60,940 nt of DNA, taken from contig JACSSC010000026.1 of assembly GCA_014879445.1 (NCBI GenBank), forward strand, positions 66,033-126,972, given 5' to 3'. Made by a program: the position numbers and the translations under genes. Source of the DNA: Candidatus Competibacteraceae bacterium (GTDB lineage: Bacteria > Bacteroidota > Bacteroidia > CAIKAF01). Positions 52,723-60,179 of this stretch are shown piece after piece. How positions within the stretch are numbered: the stretch's first letter is position 1; each line of letters begins with the position of its first letter. The notes under the pieces are model-generated. The model saw nothing but the letters and a program-made list of their open reading frames with translations, ran no database searches and was not told the DNA's origin.

Positions 52723-53883
52723 TTAAATGATTATTTTATGTTCTGATTGTGAAAATGTTTGTTCTTTGATTTGCACATTTCTTTTGGCTAGTGATTTATG
52801 AACGAAGGCATAGGACTGTGGGTCGGAGCCAATGAATTCGGGCGGACAAATTCCTTTGCGCTGAAAAATGTCGTTAAGCAGCAAACGTGCAGCAGCAGTA
52901 CAAGTAAATCCAGTAGTGCGTGCCATGGATGTTAGATTAGATTTTGTGTCATAACGGTCATATAGTGTATATTGTACACTTATTGATTCGCTATTCTCAT
53001 TTTCGCCTCGAATGGTTACACGCATAATGGTAAAATCTTCTTCTCCGGGCATGAGTTTCCAGTTAGAAAACAACAGTTTGGAGGTAAATGAAAGTGGCGA
53101 AATATCGGTTTGTTGTAATGAAATCATTTGCTTATCAAAGAATCCCGCATCTCGAAACACCCTCATCAAATCGGCATGGCCTGGATAACGCAAGGTTTTT
53201 TCTTTCATATCAGGCACATGTGGCATGGTATAGGCAAGTGAGCGCAATCCATCTGTGTTGAATGCCTCAAGTGTATCAACGCCCGGTATTTGCACTTGTT
53301 CAACATCAGATAGGGCCTCCCTTACAACCTGCTTGCCATTTTCTATATAACGAGCCGGACGGGTGTACTCTTCAATTACATCTGCTGGCGAAAAAACAGC
53401 TTTATACTCGAATGGACGTGTTCGTACAACAGGCAACCCGCCAACCAAACATTCGTACCCCAACATTTTCATGCGGGTATTTTGATAACCGGCCCAGATG
53501 TTGCAAAGCCCAGGCGCTACGCCACAATCCACTATTGCCGTTACGCCTTGCTTGATGGCAAGTTCATTCAGAGAAAAGGGATCTTCTGGAAAAAAAGAGA
53601 TATCAACCAGGTTTTTTCCGGCCTCAATAACTATTTTTAGTGTTTGATAACCCAAAAATCCCGGCACCGCAATAATAATCAAATCAAAAGATGCCACAAG
53701 CTTGGCCAACGCCTGAGCATTACGCACATCAATTAAATCTGTTTTTACATTATATCGGCTTGAAATTTCATGCAAAGCTTCCTGTTGATAATCGGCACAG
53801 GTAACGTTATAGTCATGGCACAAATCCGCTGCAATGGCTTTACCTATCAATCCTGAACCGAGTATGAGAATGCTTTGCTGCAT
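52723..53883 (-). CDS. Saccharopine-dehydrogenase-like NAD(P)-binding protein
   Basis: 386 residues. N-terminal Rossmann fold ILILGSGLIGKAIAADL, then IIIAVPGFLGYQTLKIVIEAGKNLVDISFF and GVTAIVDCGVAPGLCNIWAG, and KTLRYPGHADLMRVF in the C-terminal domain, a segment shared by saccharopine and lysine 6-dehydrogenases. The gene sits between bcrA (two bases) and bcrD (10 bases), so it is transcribed and maybe assembled with the reductase. Nothing in the known benzoyl-CoA pathway calls for this activity; an alternative dehydrogenation, an electron donor function, or carry-over from another pathway are all open. Confidence 0.75.
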   Translation of the reverse strand: MQQSILILGSGLIGKAIAADLCHDYNVTCADYQQEALHEISSRYNVKTDLIDVRNAQALAKLVASFDLIIIAVPGFLGYQTLKIVIEAGKNLVDISFFPEDPFSLNELAIKQGVTAIVDCGVAPGLCNIWAGYQNTRMKMLGYECLVGGLPVVRTRPFEYKAVFSPADVIEEYTRPARYIENGKQVVREALSDVEQVQIPGVDTLEAFNTDGLRSLAYTMPHVPDMKEKTLRYPGHADLMRVFRDAGFFDKQMISLQQTDISPLSFTSKLLFSNWKLMPGEEDFTIMRVTIRGENENSESISVQYTLYDRYDTKSNLTSMARTTGFTCTAAARLLLNDIFQRKGICPPEFIGSDPQSYAFVHKSLAKRNVQIKEQTFSQSEHKIII

Positions 53884-53885
53884 GA

Positions 53886-55310
53886 TTAATCCTGCTCTAC
53901 ATTTTTTGCTTGTTTACTATTGGGTAGTGTTGCGCTGATATTTCGTCGTGCAAATAATGCCCCGCCCAATGCTCCCATAAAAATGGAGTCGGCGTCAATG
54001 TTAATCTTAATTTGGTCGCCATAATTTTCTCGAACCAATTCGGTAAGATATTTAACAATGGCTGGATTGCGTGCAACGCCTCCGGTAAAAGTAAATTCGT
54101 TAAACGCTCCGCCAGATCGGGCAATCAAAGACATTGCACGCATAATAATGGCCTTGTGCAGTCCTCCCAAAATATCCTCACGTTTCTCTCCTAAATTCGT
54201 TAATTCGCGTAACTCTGCACCGGCAAAAACGGTACAGGTTGAACAAATATTCACTTCTTTATCGGCTTTCATAGCCATAGGGCCTAATTCATTGAGAGAA
54301 ATACTCATCTCATCAGCAATATATCCGAGATAACGGCCACAACCTGCAGCACAACGGTCATTCATCTGAAAGCTGGTTACTAAGCCATATTTATCTACCT
54401 GAATGGCTTTGGTATCCTGGCCTCCGATATCAAGTACGGTTCGAGTATTGGGAAAAATGGCATGTGCGCCAAAAGCATGACAGAGAATTTCTGAGCGAAT
54501 ACATTCCTGCGGAAAAGGCAGCAATGCACGACCGTATCCTGTACCGGTCATATTTGAAATATTGAACTCCATTTCTGCAATCTCATTGATATGCGTTCGC
54601 AATGTTTCTTCGGCATGTTCAAATTCGCCTTTGAGAATATTCAGCTCCGCATCAAAGTTTACGCTTACTCCCTCTGCCTTAGTATCAGGAAGGTTATCAT
54701 ACTTCTTCTTCAACTCAACCATGGCCTTATTCACCAATTCTTTGAAGTCGAATTGCACCCTTTCGTTTTCTGCAGGGCTGATACTTTTATCCCAAACGGT
54801 CATCAGCGGCTCAAAAAGCGACATGTCGAGTTTGTTTACCTCTTCATTGTATTTTTCTGATACAATATCACGGAAAAACTGATTACGCGACCCCAAATCA
54901 TTATAAAGATAATCCTGTTTGATTTTGGGCTTAAACTCTTTTCGTATGTTGCGCAAATGACCAATCATTTCATCACGTGTTGCTTCATCGGTGAAATATT
55001 CTTTACAAGTTTTCAGCAACTCTTCTCCGAGTTTGTCTAAACGAACTTTAAACTGTTCGTATTGAAACATGCTTTCCAAATCTACAATGTATCGCTCGAA
55101 TGCGGGTCTGGCTTGAATTTCTTTTTCTAATTTTTTCTTTAGAATAGAAAAACGTGCGTTGTAAACGGCCTCGTCGCGTGCAATGTCTGATGCCACTTTG
55201 TAATTAGCCCTGGTATTGGTAATGCCTCGACCAACAATCTGGTCGTTTTCATCAATAATAACCGCTTTGGAAGTGGTTGAGCCAAGGTCTATGCCCAAAT
55301 AATATTTCAT
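53886..55310 (-). CDS. bcrA: Benzoyl-CoA reductase ATPase subunit A
   Basis: 474 residues. GIDLGSTTSKAVIID at the start, then a long helical insert (about 30-260, charged, for example KLDKLGEELLKTCKEYF) characteristic of the longer BcrA type, then DIGGQDTKAIQVD, NDRCAAGCGRYLGYIADEM and NICSTCTVFAGAEL with two Cys 39 residues apart for the shared cluster, and TGGVARNPAIVKYL. The insert separates it from BcrD and BzdQ-type short subunits, so the complex is of the Thauera type rather than the Azoarcus type. Slightly longer than Thauera BcrA (about 436). Confidence 0.93.
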   Translation of the reverse strand: MKYYLGIDLGSTTSKAVIIDENDQIVGRGITNTRANYKVASDIARDEAVYNARFSILKKKLEKEIQARPAFERYIVDLESMFQYEQFKVRLDKLGEELLKTCKEYFTDEATRDEMIGHLRNIRKEFKPKIKQDYLYNDLGSRNQFFRDIVSEKYNEEVNKLDMSLFEPLMTVWDKSISPAENERVQFDFKELVNKAMVELKKKYDNLPDTKAEGVSVNFDAELNILKGEFEHAEETLRTHINEIAEMEFNISNMTGTGYGRALLPFPQECIRSEILCHAFGAHAIFPNTRTVLDIGGQDTKAIQVDKYGLVTSFQMNDRCAAGCGRYLGYIADEMSISLNELGPMAMKADKEVNICSTCTVFAGAELRELTNLGEKREDILGGLHKAIIMRAMSLIARSGGAFNEFTFTGGVARNPAIVKYLTELVRENYGDQIKINIDADSIFMGALGGALFARRNISATLPNSKQAKNVEQD

Positions 55311-55333
55311 GCTCGGATTTTTTTTGAAGTTAT

Positions 55334-56626
55334 TTACTGTTGTGCTAAAATGATTTTACGTTGTTCAAGCATCTGGAAGTAGGATTCCAATCGGTTTTTA
55401 ATATTTGCATATGAAAAATAACGCGGATCTACCAAATCTGATTCGATAAAACCAACGGGCACTCCTGTCCGTTTTTCAATTTCACGCATAATCATCAGCT
55501 GTCCTGCCGAAAACGAATTACAACTCTTAATGGAGTTAATTAAAAAACCATCCGCTTTATACTCTTTTACATAATTCTCTATTAAATCTATCCGCTGTGG
55601 TAGGTTAAGATTGGTATAGCAATTCATACAATACTTAGCCAAACTTTCAAGGGGCTGTGTTGGATCGTGGCGAAAGCCGGTATCATAAGTTCCGCCAACT
55701 TTGGTATAGGTTGAGGCAACTATAACTGCCCCCATATCATAAAAGATTTTCCAGAATTCGCGGAAATTAGTCCAGTTGGGAGGCCCTTCCATCACCAATC
55801 TGAATTTTTCTTCCTTAAGCTCTCCTTCGGGTGTTACCGGACCCAGGCCGGCAGCCGCTCGTTGCTGAACTTCGTTCCACAATTCCTGATAATATTCAAC
55901 AGCTTCGGATGTGCCTCTGAAAGCAGTAAAAATGGGGCCAATATAATACACCCCTGCAAAATACGCATCAATGGGCGTTGGAACACTTTTGGCGCTTTCC
56001 AGTACCTTTACTAACAAATCTTCCGACTTTACAGAGTTTTCCATCATGGCCGACAGGCGATCCATGTCGAATTTCTTCCCTGACACCATTTCCATTTTAG
56101 GAATCACCTCTTCCCTTAATTGCTTTACCATATAGTCAACCTGGTCCTGCGTAATGATGCCATCTTCCTGATAAGGCGTATGAAGCATGGCTACAGGCAC
56201 GCCGGGATACAGGCGTTCTAAGTTTTCGAACCATTTCATAAACGTATAGCAGCCGGTATAGCTGAGTAGTAGCAAGTCGGGCTCAGGCAACTTTTCGCCC
56301 GTTGGACCAATGTTTCCGTTCAACATCATCCCAATATCACATTTCACATAGGTGCAAACGTCTTCTGAATAACCGATTTTTTCAGCATCGCGAATGTATG
56401 CCGCCGACTTTTTACGCATACCCGATTGCAATGCATTAATTTCAGGATAAACGGGTAATAAATCAAATGATAATATCAGTTCGGTCAGATTGCCTGGTAC
56501 AAAAGTGTACACCACTTTTTTGCCCAGCTCTTTGGCCTGACTTAATTCTGTGAATTGCTTGGCCAGCATGTCCTTTTGAAGAACCATGCTTCTTTCTTTG
56601 ATTGCTTCTTGCTGTGCTTTGCTCAT
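55334..56626 (-). CDS. bcrB: Benzoyl-CoA reductase subunit B
   Basis: 430 residues, the usual length. FVPGNLTELILSFDLLPVYPEINALQ at the N-terminus, DVCTYVKCDIGMMLNGN and LLSYTGCYTFMKWFENLERL carrying Cys of a [4Fe-4S] centre, then YQEDGIITQDQVDYMVKQL, and LINSIKSCNSFSAGQLMI with ESDLVDPRYFS. With BcrC it forms the substrate-binding and ring-reducing module. Lies 14 bases after bcrC and 23 before bcrA. Confidence 0.93.
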   Translation of the reverse strand: MSKAQQEAIKERSMVLQKDMLAKQFTELSQAKELGKKVVYTFVPGNLTELILSFDLLPVYPEINALQSGMRKKSAAYIRDAEKIGYSEDVCTYVKCDIGMMLNGNIGPTGEKLPEPDLLLLSYTGCYTFMKWFENLERLYPGVPVAMLHTPYQEDGIITQDQVDYMVKQLREEVIPKMEMVSGKKFDMDRLSAMMENSVKSEDLLVKVLESAKSVPTPIDAYFAGVYYIGPIFTAFRGTSEAVEYYQELWNEVQQRAAAGLGPVTPEGELKEEKFRLVMEGPPNWTNFREFWKIFYDMGAVIVASTYTKVGGTYDTGFRHDPTQPLESLAKYCMNCYTNLNLPQRIDLIENYVKEYKADGFLINSIKSCNSFSAGQLMIMREIEKRTGVPVGFIESDLVDPRYFSYANIKNRLESYFQMLEQRKIILAQQ

Positions 56627-56640
56627 AAAAATTTAGATAA

Positions 56641-57807
56641 TTAAGCCCATAATTTAATACTGTCTGAAAATGTGCCTGCCTGTTCTTTGATAACCTTAAA
56701 CTGGCCAGTGTTCTCGTGAAACTGAAAATTGATATGTGGTATGCCTGCCGCATCACATTCTTTTTGCATTTCGGGTCGATCAAGCAACGCCGGATCGCAA
56801 AAACTGGCTGCCGAAAAAATGATCCCGTCGGCCTTGCGCTGACGAGCCAACTCGACCAATCGCTTGCCTTTGGGATTGCCTACATCATATACTGCAGATG
56901 AAAAAGTGCTTTGATTAAGATATGCTGTAACCAACGCATCTATCGGACTGTCGGTCGTGTCGTCCACATCGCCTTGTATCCAACGGGCACCCAACATGAA
57001 GTCGTCGTCAACAATATAACATCCGGCCATCTCTACCGACTTTATCAAGCCAATAGGCGGCTGCTCACAAAACGACCCTGTAACCACAACACGAATGTTG
57101 TCCATGGGCTCACCCCTCTCATTATTCTCAATGATCGAAACCACTTCTTCAAGCAACGAATTATGCTCTTCAACCGTAATGGCCAATCCTGCTCGTATAA
57201 TGTGATAGGTTTCAACAGCCGATAATCTCCATGGATACTCCTGCCGAATATCATAAATGCGTTCAATCAGGCGTCGATTGGCATTGTATAACCCAATGGA
57301 CTTGTTCAATGCCGCCTTGTCGGGCTTAACACCGTTTACTTGCTTTACATCATCCAATATTTTTAATATCTCCTCGCGGTAAAAATCCCCGCCAATATGC
57401 TTTTGAAAGTTTTGTGGATAATCAAAATATCGACTGAATTTGCCATTGCCTGTGATGCGAAACATCCCAGATAAATTTCGAACACAGTCACAAATTGCCG
57501 GAAAAACAAAACCATCAAAATCCTGCAAATTATCATCCAATCCCATCTCTATCACCCCGCGTGGCAAATGACAAATGTATGACTGATAATAGGCGTCTCC
57601 CTTGATGATTTGCTTTCTGTCGCCCGAACCCATTATCCCTACTGCCAATCCATGAGCCGCATGCACAACTTCTCGAGGAAAATATATGGGCAAATAGCCC
57701 ACCAACACCCTGTCGGCTGAAGCCGCCTTCCACTTTTTGGCATCTGTAAAATGTAAATCAAATGCCGTCTTTTCGCAATATGCCAAGATTTGTTCTAAAC
57801 GATTCAT
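56641..57807 (-). CDS. bcrC: Benzoyl-CoA reductase subunit C, first gene of the operon
   Basis: 388 residues, the length of Thauera BcrC. VGYLPIYFPREVVHAAHGLAVGIMG, the Cys in YICHLPRG and FPAICDCVRNLSGM, TGSFCEQPPIGLIKSVEMAGCYIVDDDF and FSAASFCDPALLDRPE are strongly family-like. It pairs with BcrB. It is the first gene downstream of the divergent control region; a TACTTTTG box at 57864-57871 would give a leader of about 50 bases. Gene order C-B-A-(x)-D copies that of Thauera. Confidence 0.93.
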   Translation of the reverse strand: MNRLEQILAYCEKTAFDLHFTDAKKWKAASADRVLVGYLPIYFPREVVHAAHGLAVGIMGSGDRKQIIKGDAYYQSYICHLPRGVIEMGLDDNLQDFDGFVFPAICDCVRNLSGMFRITGNGKFSRYFDYPQNFQKHIGGDFYREEILKILDDVKQVNGVKPDKAALNKSIGLYNANRRLIERIYDIRQEYPWRLSAVETYHIIRAGLAITVEEHNSLLEEVVSIIENNERGEPMDNIRVVVTGSFCEQPPIGLIKSVEMAGCYIVDDDFMLGARWIQGDVDDTTDSPIDALVTAYLNQSTFSSAVYDVGNPKGKRLVELARQRKADGIIFSAASFCDPALLDRPEMQKECDAAGIPHINFQFHENTGQFKVIKEQAGTFSDSIKLWA

Positions 57808-57863
57808 CTTCCTGTTTTTTTCAATTGTTGTTTATATCTTTGTAACCTCAACTTTTTGGAGTT

Positions 57864-57871
57864 CAAAAGTA
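57864..57871 (-). promoter_or_regulatory. Candidate -7 box TACTTTTG of the benzoyl-CoA operon
   Basis: Exact TAnnTTTG on the minus strand 57 bases before the bcrC ATG. The inferred transcription start near 57857 puts the inverted repeat at 57895-57906 about 43 bases upstream, where a class II Crp/Fnr activator would bind. A -33 TTTG is weak (GTTT at the expected distance), consistent with activator dependence. Confidence 0.5.
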
Positions 57872-57894
57872 GTAAAGGATGGATTAATAAACTA

Positions 57895-57906
57895 TGATAA
57901 CTGTCA
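57895..57906. promoter_or_regulatory. Crp/Fnr-like inverted repeat 1
   Basis: TGAT-AACT-GTCA, near-symmetric with the four-base spacer of the Fnr consensus TTGAT-N4-ATCAA. Imperfect at one base. Its centre is about 43 bases upstream of the inferred bcrC transcription start. Confidence 0.4.
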
Positions 57907-57935
57907 CAACTTTGAATGACAAAACATTGATGAAC

Positions 57936-57953
57936 ATCACAAAAAAATGTGAT
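57936..57953. promoter_or_regulatory. Crp/Fnr-like inverted repeat 2
   Basis: Perfect ATCACA-N6-TGTGAT with an all-A spacer. The arms match the Crp half-site TGTGA/TCACA in outward orientation; spacer length and A tract also allow a different dimeric regulator. It lies 44 bases from repeat 1 and 33 from repeat 3. Confidence 0.45.
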
Positions 57954-57970
57954 TCGTGTTACATTTTTAA

Positions 57971-57984
57971 GTGATGTTAATCAC
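57971..57984. promoter_or_regulatory. Crp/Fnr-like inverted repeat 3
   Basis: Perfect GTGAT-GTTA-ATCAC, differing from the Fnr consensus TTGAT-N4-ATCAA only in the outermost base of each arm. It is closest to the plus-strand MocA-like gene (start 58026) and could serve both directions. Confidence 0.5.
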
Positions 57985-58025
57985 AATATAAGGGCGCAAC
58001 TTTCTCAATGTTTGTTAGTAAGCTT

Positions 58026-58634
58026 ATGAAAAACGACCATATATCCGTCATCATCCTTGCAGCTGGCAGTTCTACCAGAATGGGCAGCCATAAAGCTTTT
58101 TTGCCATATCGTGGCCAATTATGGATCGAAGAAATCTTGCATGCTTACCTCGCCGTCGGCATTCAAAAAGTGTTGTTGATAACCATCCCCGAAATCAGCG
58201 ATGACCCAAAGATGCAAAAAATACTGACAAATTTTACTCAACTCTCTATTGTTGTTAATCAGCATCCCGAAAAAGGAAGATCCCATTCTCTTCACCTTGC
58301 CGCTCAACACCGACTTCCCGCTTCTGGTTATTTCTTGCAAAATATTGACAACCCCGTTCCATCTCCTTCCATCCTACAACAAATGATTAACACCCTACAT
58401 GACGGCGCTACATGCACTGCTCCTCAACTAGATTCTAAAATTCTTCATCCTACACTGGTATCTTCTGCTATTCTTGAGCATATTCTTTCTCTCCAAAACC
58501 ATGATTGGACGCTCAAAGAGCTGCTTCTGGAGTATAAACTTTCGCCCGTTTTATGCCATGACAGAAGATTGATGTTTAACCTCAATACGCCCGACGACTG
58601 GCAAATGTATATAAACCTAACCCTTGCGACATGA
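58026..58634 (+). CDS. MocA-like molybdopterin nucleotidyltransferase
   Basis: 202 residues from the ATG at 58026 (an upstream ATG at 58008 is less fitting). The N-terminus VIILAAGSSTRMGSHKAFLPY is the NTP-binding motif of the MobA/MocA family, and NIDNPVPSP is in place of the metal-binding Asp region. MocA adds CMP to molybdopterin for xanthine-oxidase-type enzymes; MobA adds GMP for others. The XdhC partner next door (ATGA overlap) favours the MocA role. Divergent from bcrC across the repeat-rich control region. Confidence 0.75.
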   Translation: MKNDHISVIILAAGSSTRMGSHKAFLPYRGQLWIEEILHAYLAVGIQKVLLITIPEISDDPKMQKILTNFTQLSIVVNQHPEKGRSHSLHLAAQHRLPASGYFLQNIDNPVPSPSILQQMINTLHDGATCTAPQLDSKILHPTLVSSAILEHILSLQNHDWTLKELLLEYKLSPVLCHDRRLMFNLNTPDDWQMYINLTLAT

Positions 58635-59419
58635 ATAGTTTGCTCAATCCGGCTCATGACTTAAAACCCAATCAATTGCCCGCTGCGCTCTGCTTAATTG
58701 TGTCGGCCAAAGGATCAACCCCTCGAAGGGAAGGCGCTCGTATGTTGGTTTTTGCCAACGGATCCATCGAAGGAAGTATTGGCGGTGGCGCACTCGAAAA
58801 GCAAGTCATCATCGACGCTTTAATTACTATAAAAGAAAAAAAACCACGACTCTTTCGGCACGACCTCCTACACCACCACGGGATGTGCTGCGGTGGCAGT
58901 TTGCAAATTTATATTGAACCAATTATGGCTAATCCCAAACTTTATCTCTTCGGTGCCGGTCATACCGGACATGCCATTGCGCTTCGCGCTGCCGGCTGTG
59001 GATTCGATACTTTTGTAATTGACGACCGCCCCGAATACACCCACCAAATTCAAATACCCGGCGTGAATATCTTAACCCTCCCGTTTTCTCAAGCCCTGCA
59101 GGCCCTCCCTTTCGATTTGCATACATATATTGCTATTCTTACATACAACCACGCTACCGACCGCGAAATATTATTTCATTGCATACAACAACCTCATGCA
59201 TACATTGGCATGATTGGTAGCCAACGCAAAGTGGAATTAACCAAAAAACTATTGCTCGAAAGCGGCATTGCCTCAATCGAACAAATTAACCTCGTTGATA
59301 TGCCCATGGGTATGCCCATCTTAGCCGAAACCCCTGAAGAAATTGCTATCAGTATTTTAGCCAAACTCATTCTGATTAAAAACCAGTCCCATACTCCCCC
59401 TCAAAATTCTCTCGATTAG
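58631..59419 (+). CDS. XdhC/CoxI-family molybdenum hydroxylase maturation protein
   Basis: 262 residues. N-terminal XdhC-CoxI domain with SAKGSTPRREGARMLVF, GSIGGGALEKQVI and HHHGMCCGGSLQIYIEP (Cys pair), followed by a Rossmann domain LFGAGHTGHAIALRAAG, IDDRPEYTHQ and YIGMIGSQRKVELTKK. The family holds the sulfurated molybdenum cofactor and inserts it in xanthine-oxidase-type enzymes. No such enzyme is in the window; 4-hydroxybenzoyl-CoA reductase, a member of that class, would suit the neighbouring operon, but this is inference. Confidence 0.85.
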   Translation: MNSLLNPAHDLKPNQLPAALCLIVSAKGSTPRREGARMLVFANGSIEGSIGGGALEKQVIIDALITIKEKKPRLFRHDLLHHHGMCCGGSLQIYIEPIMANPKLYLFGAGHTGHAIALRAAGCGFDTFVIDDRPEYTHQIQIPGVNILTLPFSQALQALPFDLHTYIAILTYNHATDREILFHCIQQPHAYIGMIGSQRKVELTKKLLLESGIASIEQINLVDMPMGMPILAETPEEIAISILAKLILIKNQSHTPPQNSLD

Positions 59420-59510
59420 CCATCTTTTCGCTTCCTCTTTTGTTCTGCCAAATTTTATTCATATATCTCCCATCTATTTTTATTATCTTCGTTGGTAAAA
59501 CGCAAACCAC

Positions 59511-60179
59511 ATGAATCGTATTAATAAATTTTTCTCTCACCAAGACCTCATTAATATTGAACAAGCCGTTAAAGACGCCGAAAAACAAGTGTCAGGCGAA
59601 ATTGTGCCCGTTTTTATTGAACAAAGCGACAACTATCCCGAAGCCGCATTGCGTGCTGGCATTCTCTCTATTATGATGACAGCTGTTGCCATCTTACTCA
59701 TTGATGAAGGGTTGGGATGGAAACAGTTTGTTTTGTTGCGCAATGAATGGGTTTTTTTGGGAAGCATCCTCTTTGGGGGCGTCATTGGCGCTCTTGCCAC
59801 TATCTACATTACGCCTATCAAAAGATGGATGATTGGCACACGACGAATGGACGAACATGTGGACGCTATGGCCAAACAATTATTTTTGGAGCACCGCCTT
59901 TTTGAAACCTCCAACCGAACGGGTATTCTTATTCTCGTCAGCTTGTTTGAAAGAGAAGTTGAAATATTAGGCGATAAAGGAATCAACGAAAAAATTAATC
60001 CCGAACAATGGCTGAATATCGTAAACGAAATGACCGATCTATTGGCTAAACGCAAAAATTTTGATGCCATCCTAACTGGCATTCATATGTGCCGCGACCT
60101 GCTGATTGCCAATCATTTTATTGCAAATGGCGAAAACCCCAATGAACTATCAGACCATTTAAGACCTGCATCAAGATGA
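59511..60179 (+). CDS. TPM-domain membrane protein
   Basis: 222 residues. TPM-type N-terminal region (DLINIEQAVKDAEKQVSGEIVPVFIEQSDNYPEAALRAG), two central helices (LSIMMTAVAILLIDEGLGW and FLGSILFGGVIGALATIYI), then the second half of the domain (LILVSLFEREVEILGDKGINEKI). The TPM fold has been linked to phosphatase or photosystem-repair functions elsewhere; its role in Bacteroidota is unknown. Stop overlaps the next gene (ATGA), also a TPM protein. Confidence 0.8.
   Translation: MNRINKFFSHQDLINIEQAVKDAEKQVSGEIVPVFIEQSDNYPEAALRAGILSIMMTAVAILLIDEGLGWKQFVLLRNEWVFLGSILFGGVIGALATIYITPIKRWMIGTRRMDEHVDAMAKQLFLEHRLFETSNRTGILILVSLFEREVEILGDKGINEKINPEQWLNIVNEMTDLLAKRKNFDAILTGIHMCRDLLIANHFIANGENPNELSDHLRPASR

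Noticed and set aside
24665-57807. Class II (BamB-I, tungsten) benzoyl-CoA reductase
   Set aside because: No aldehyde-oxidoreductase-like BamB or BamC-I genes exist; all subunits match the ATP-dependent BcrABCD type.
57737-57919. Plus-strand 60-codon frame over the bcrC start
   Set aside because: It is antisense to bcrC and covers the promoter region; no protein-like features.
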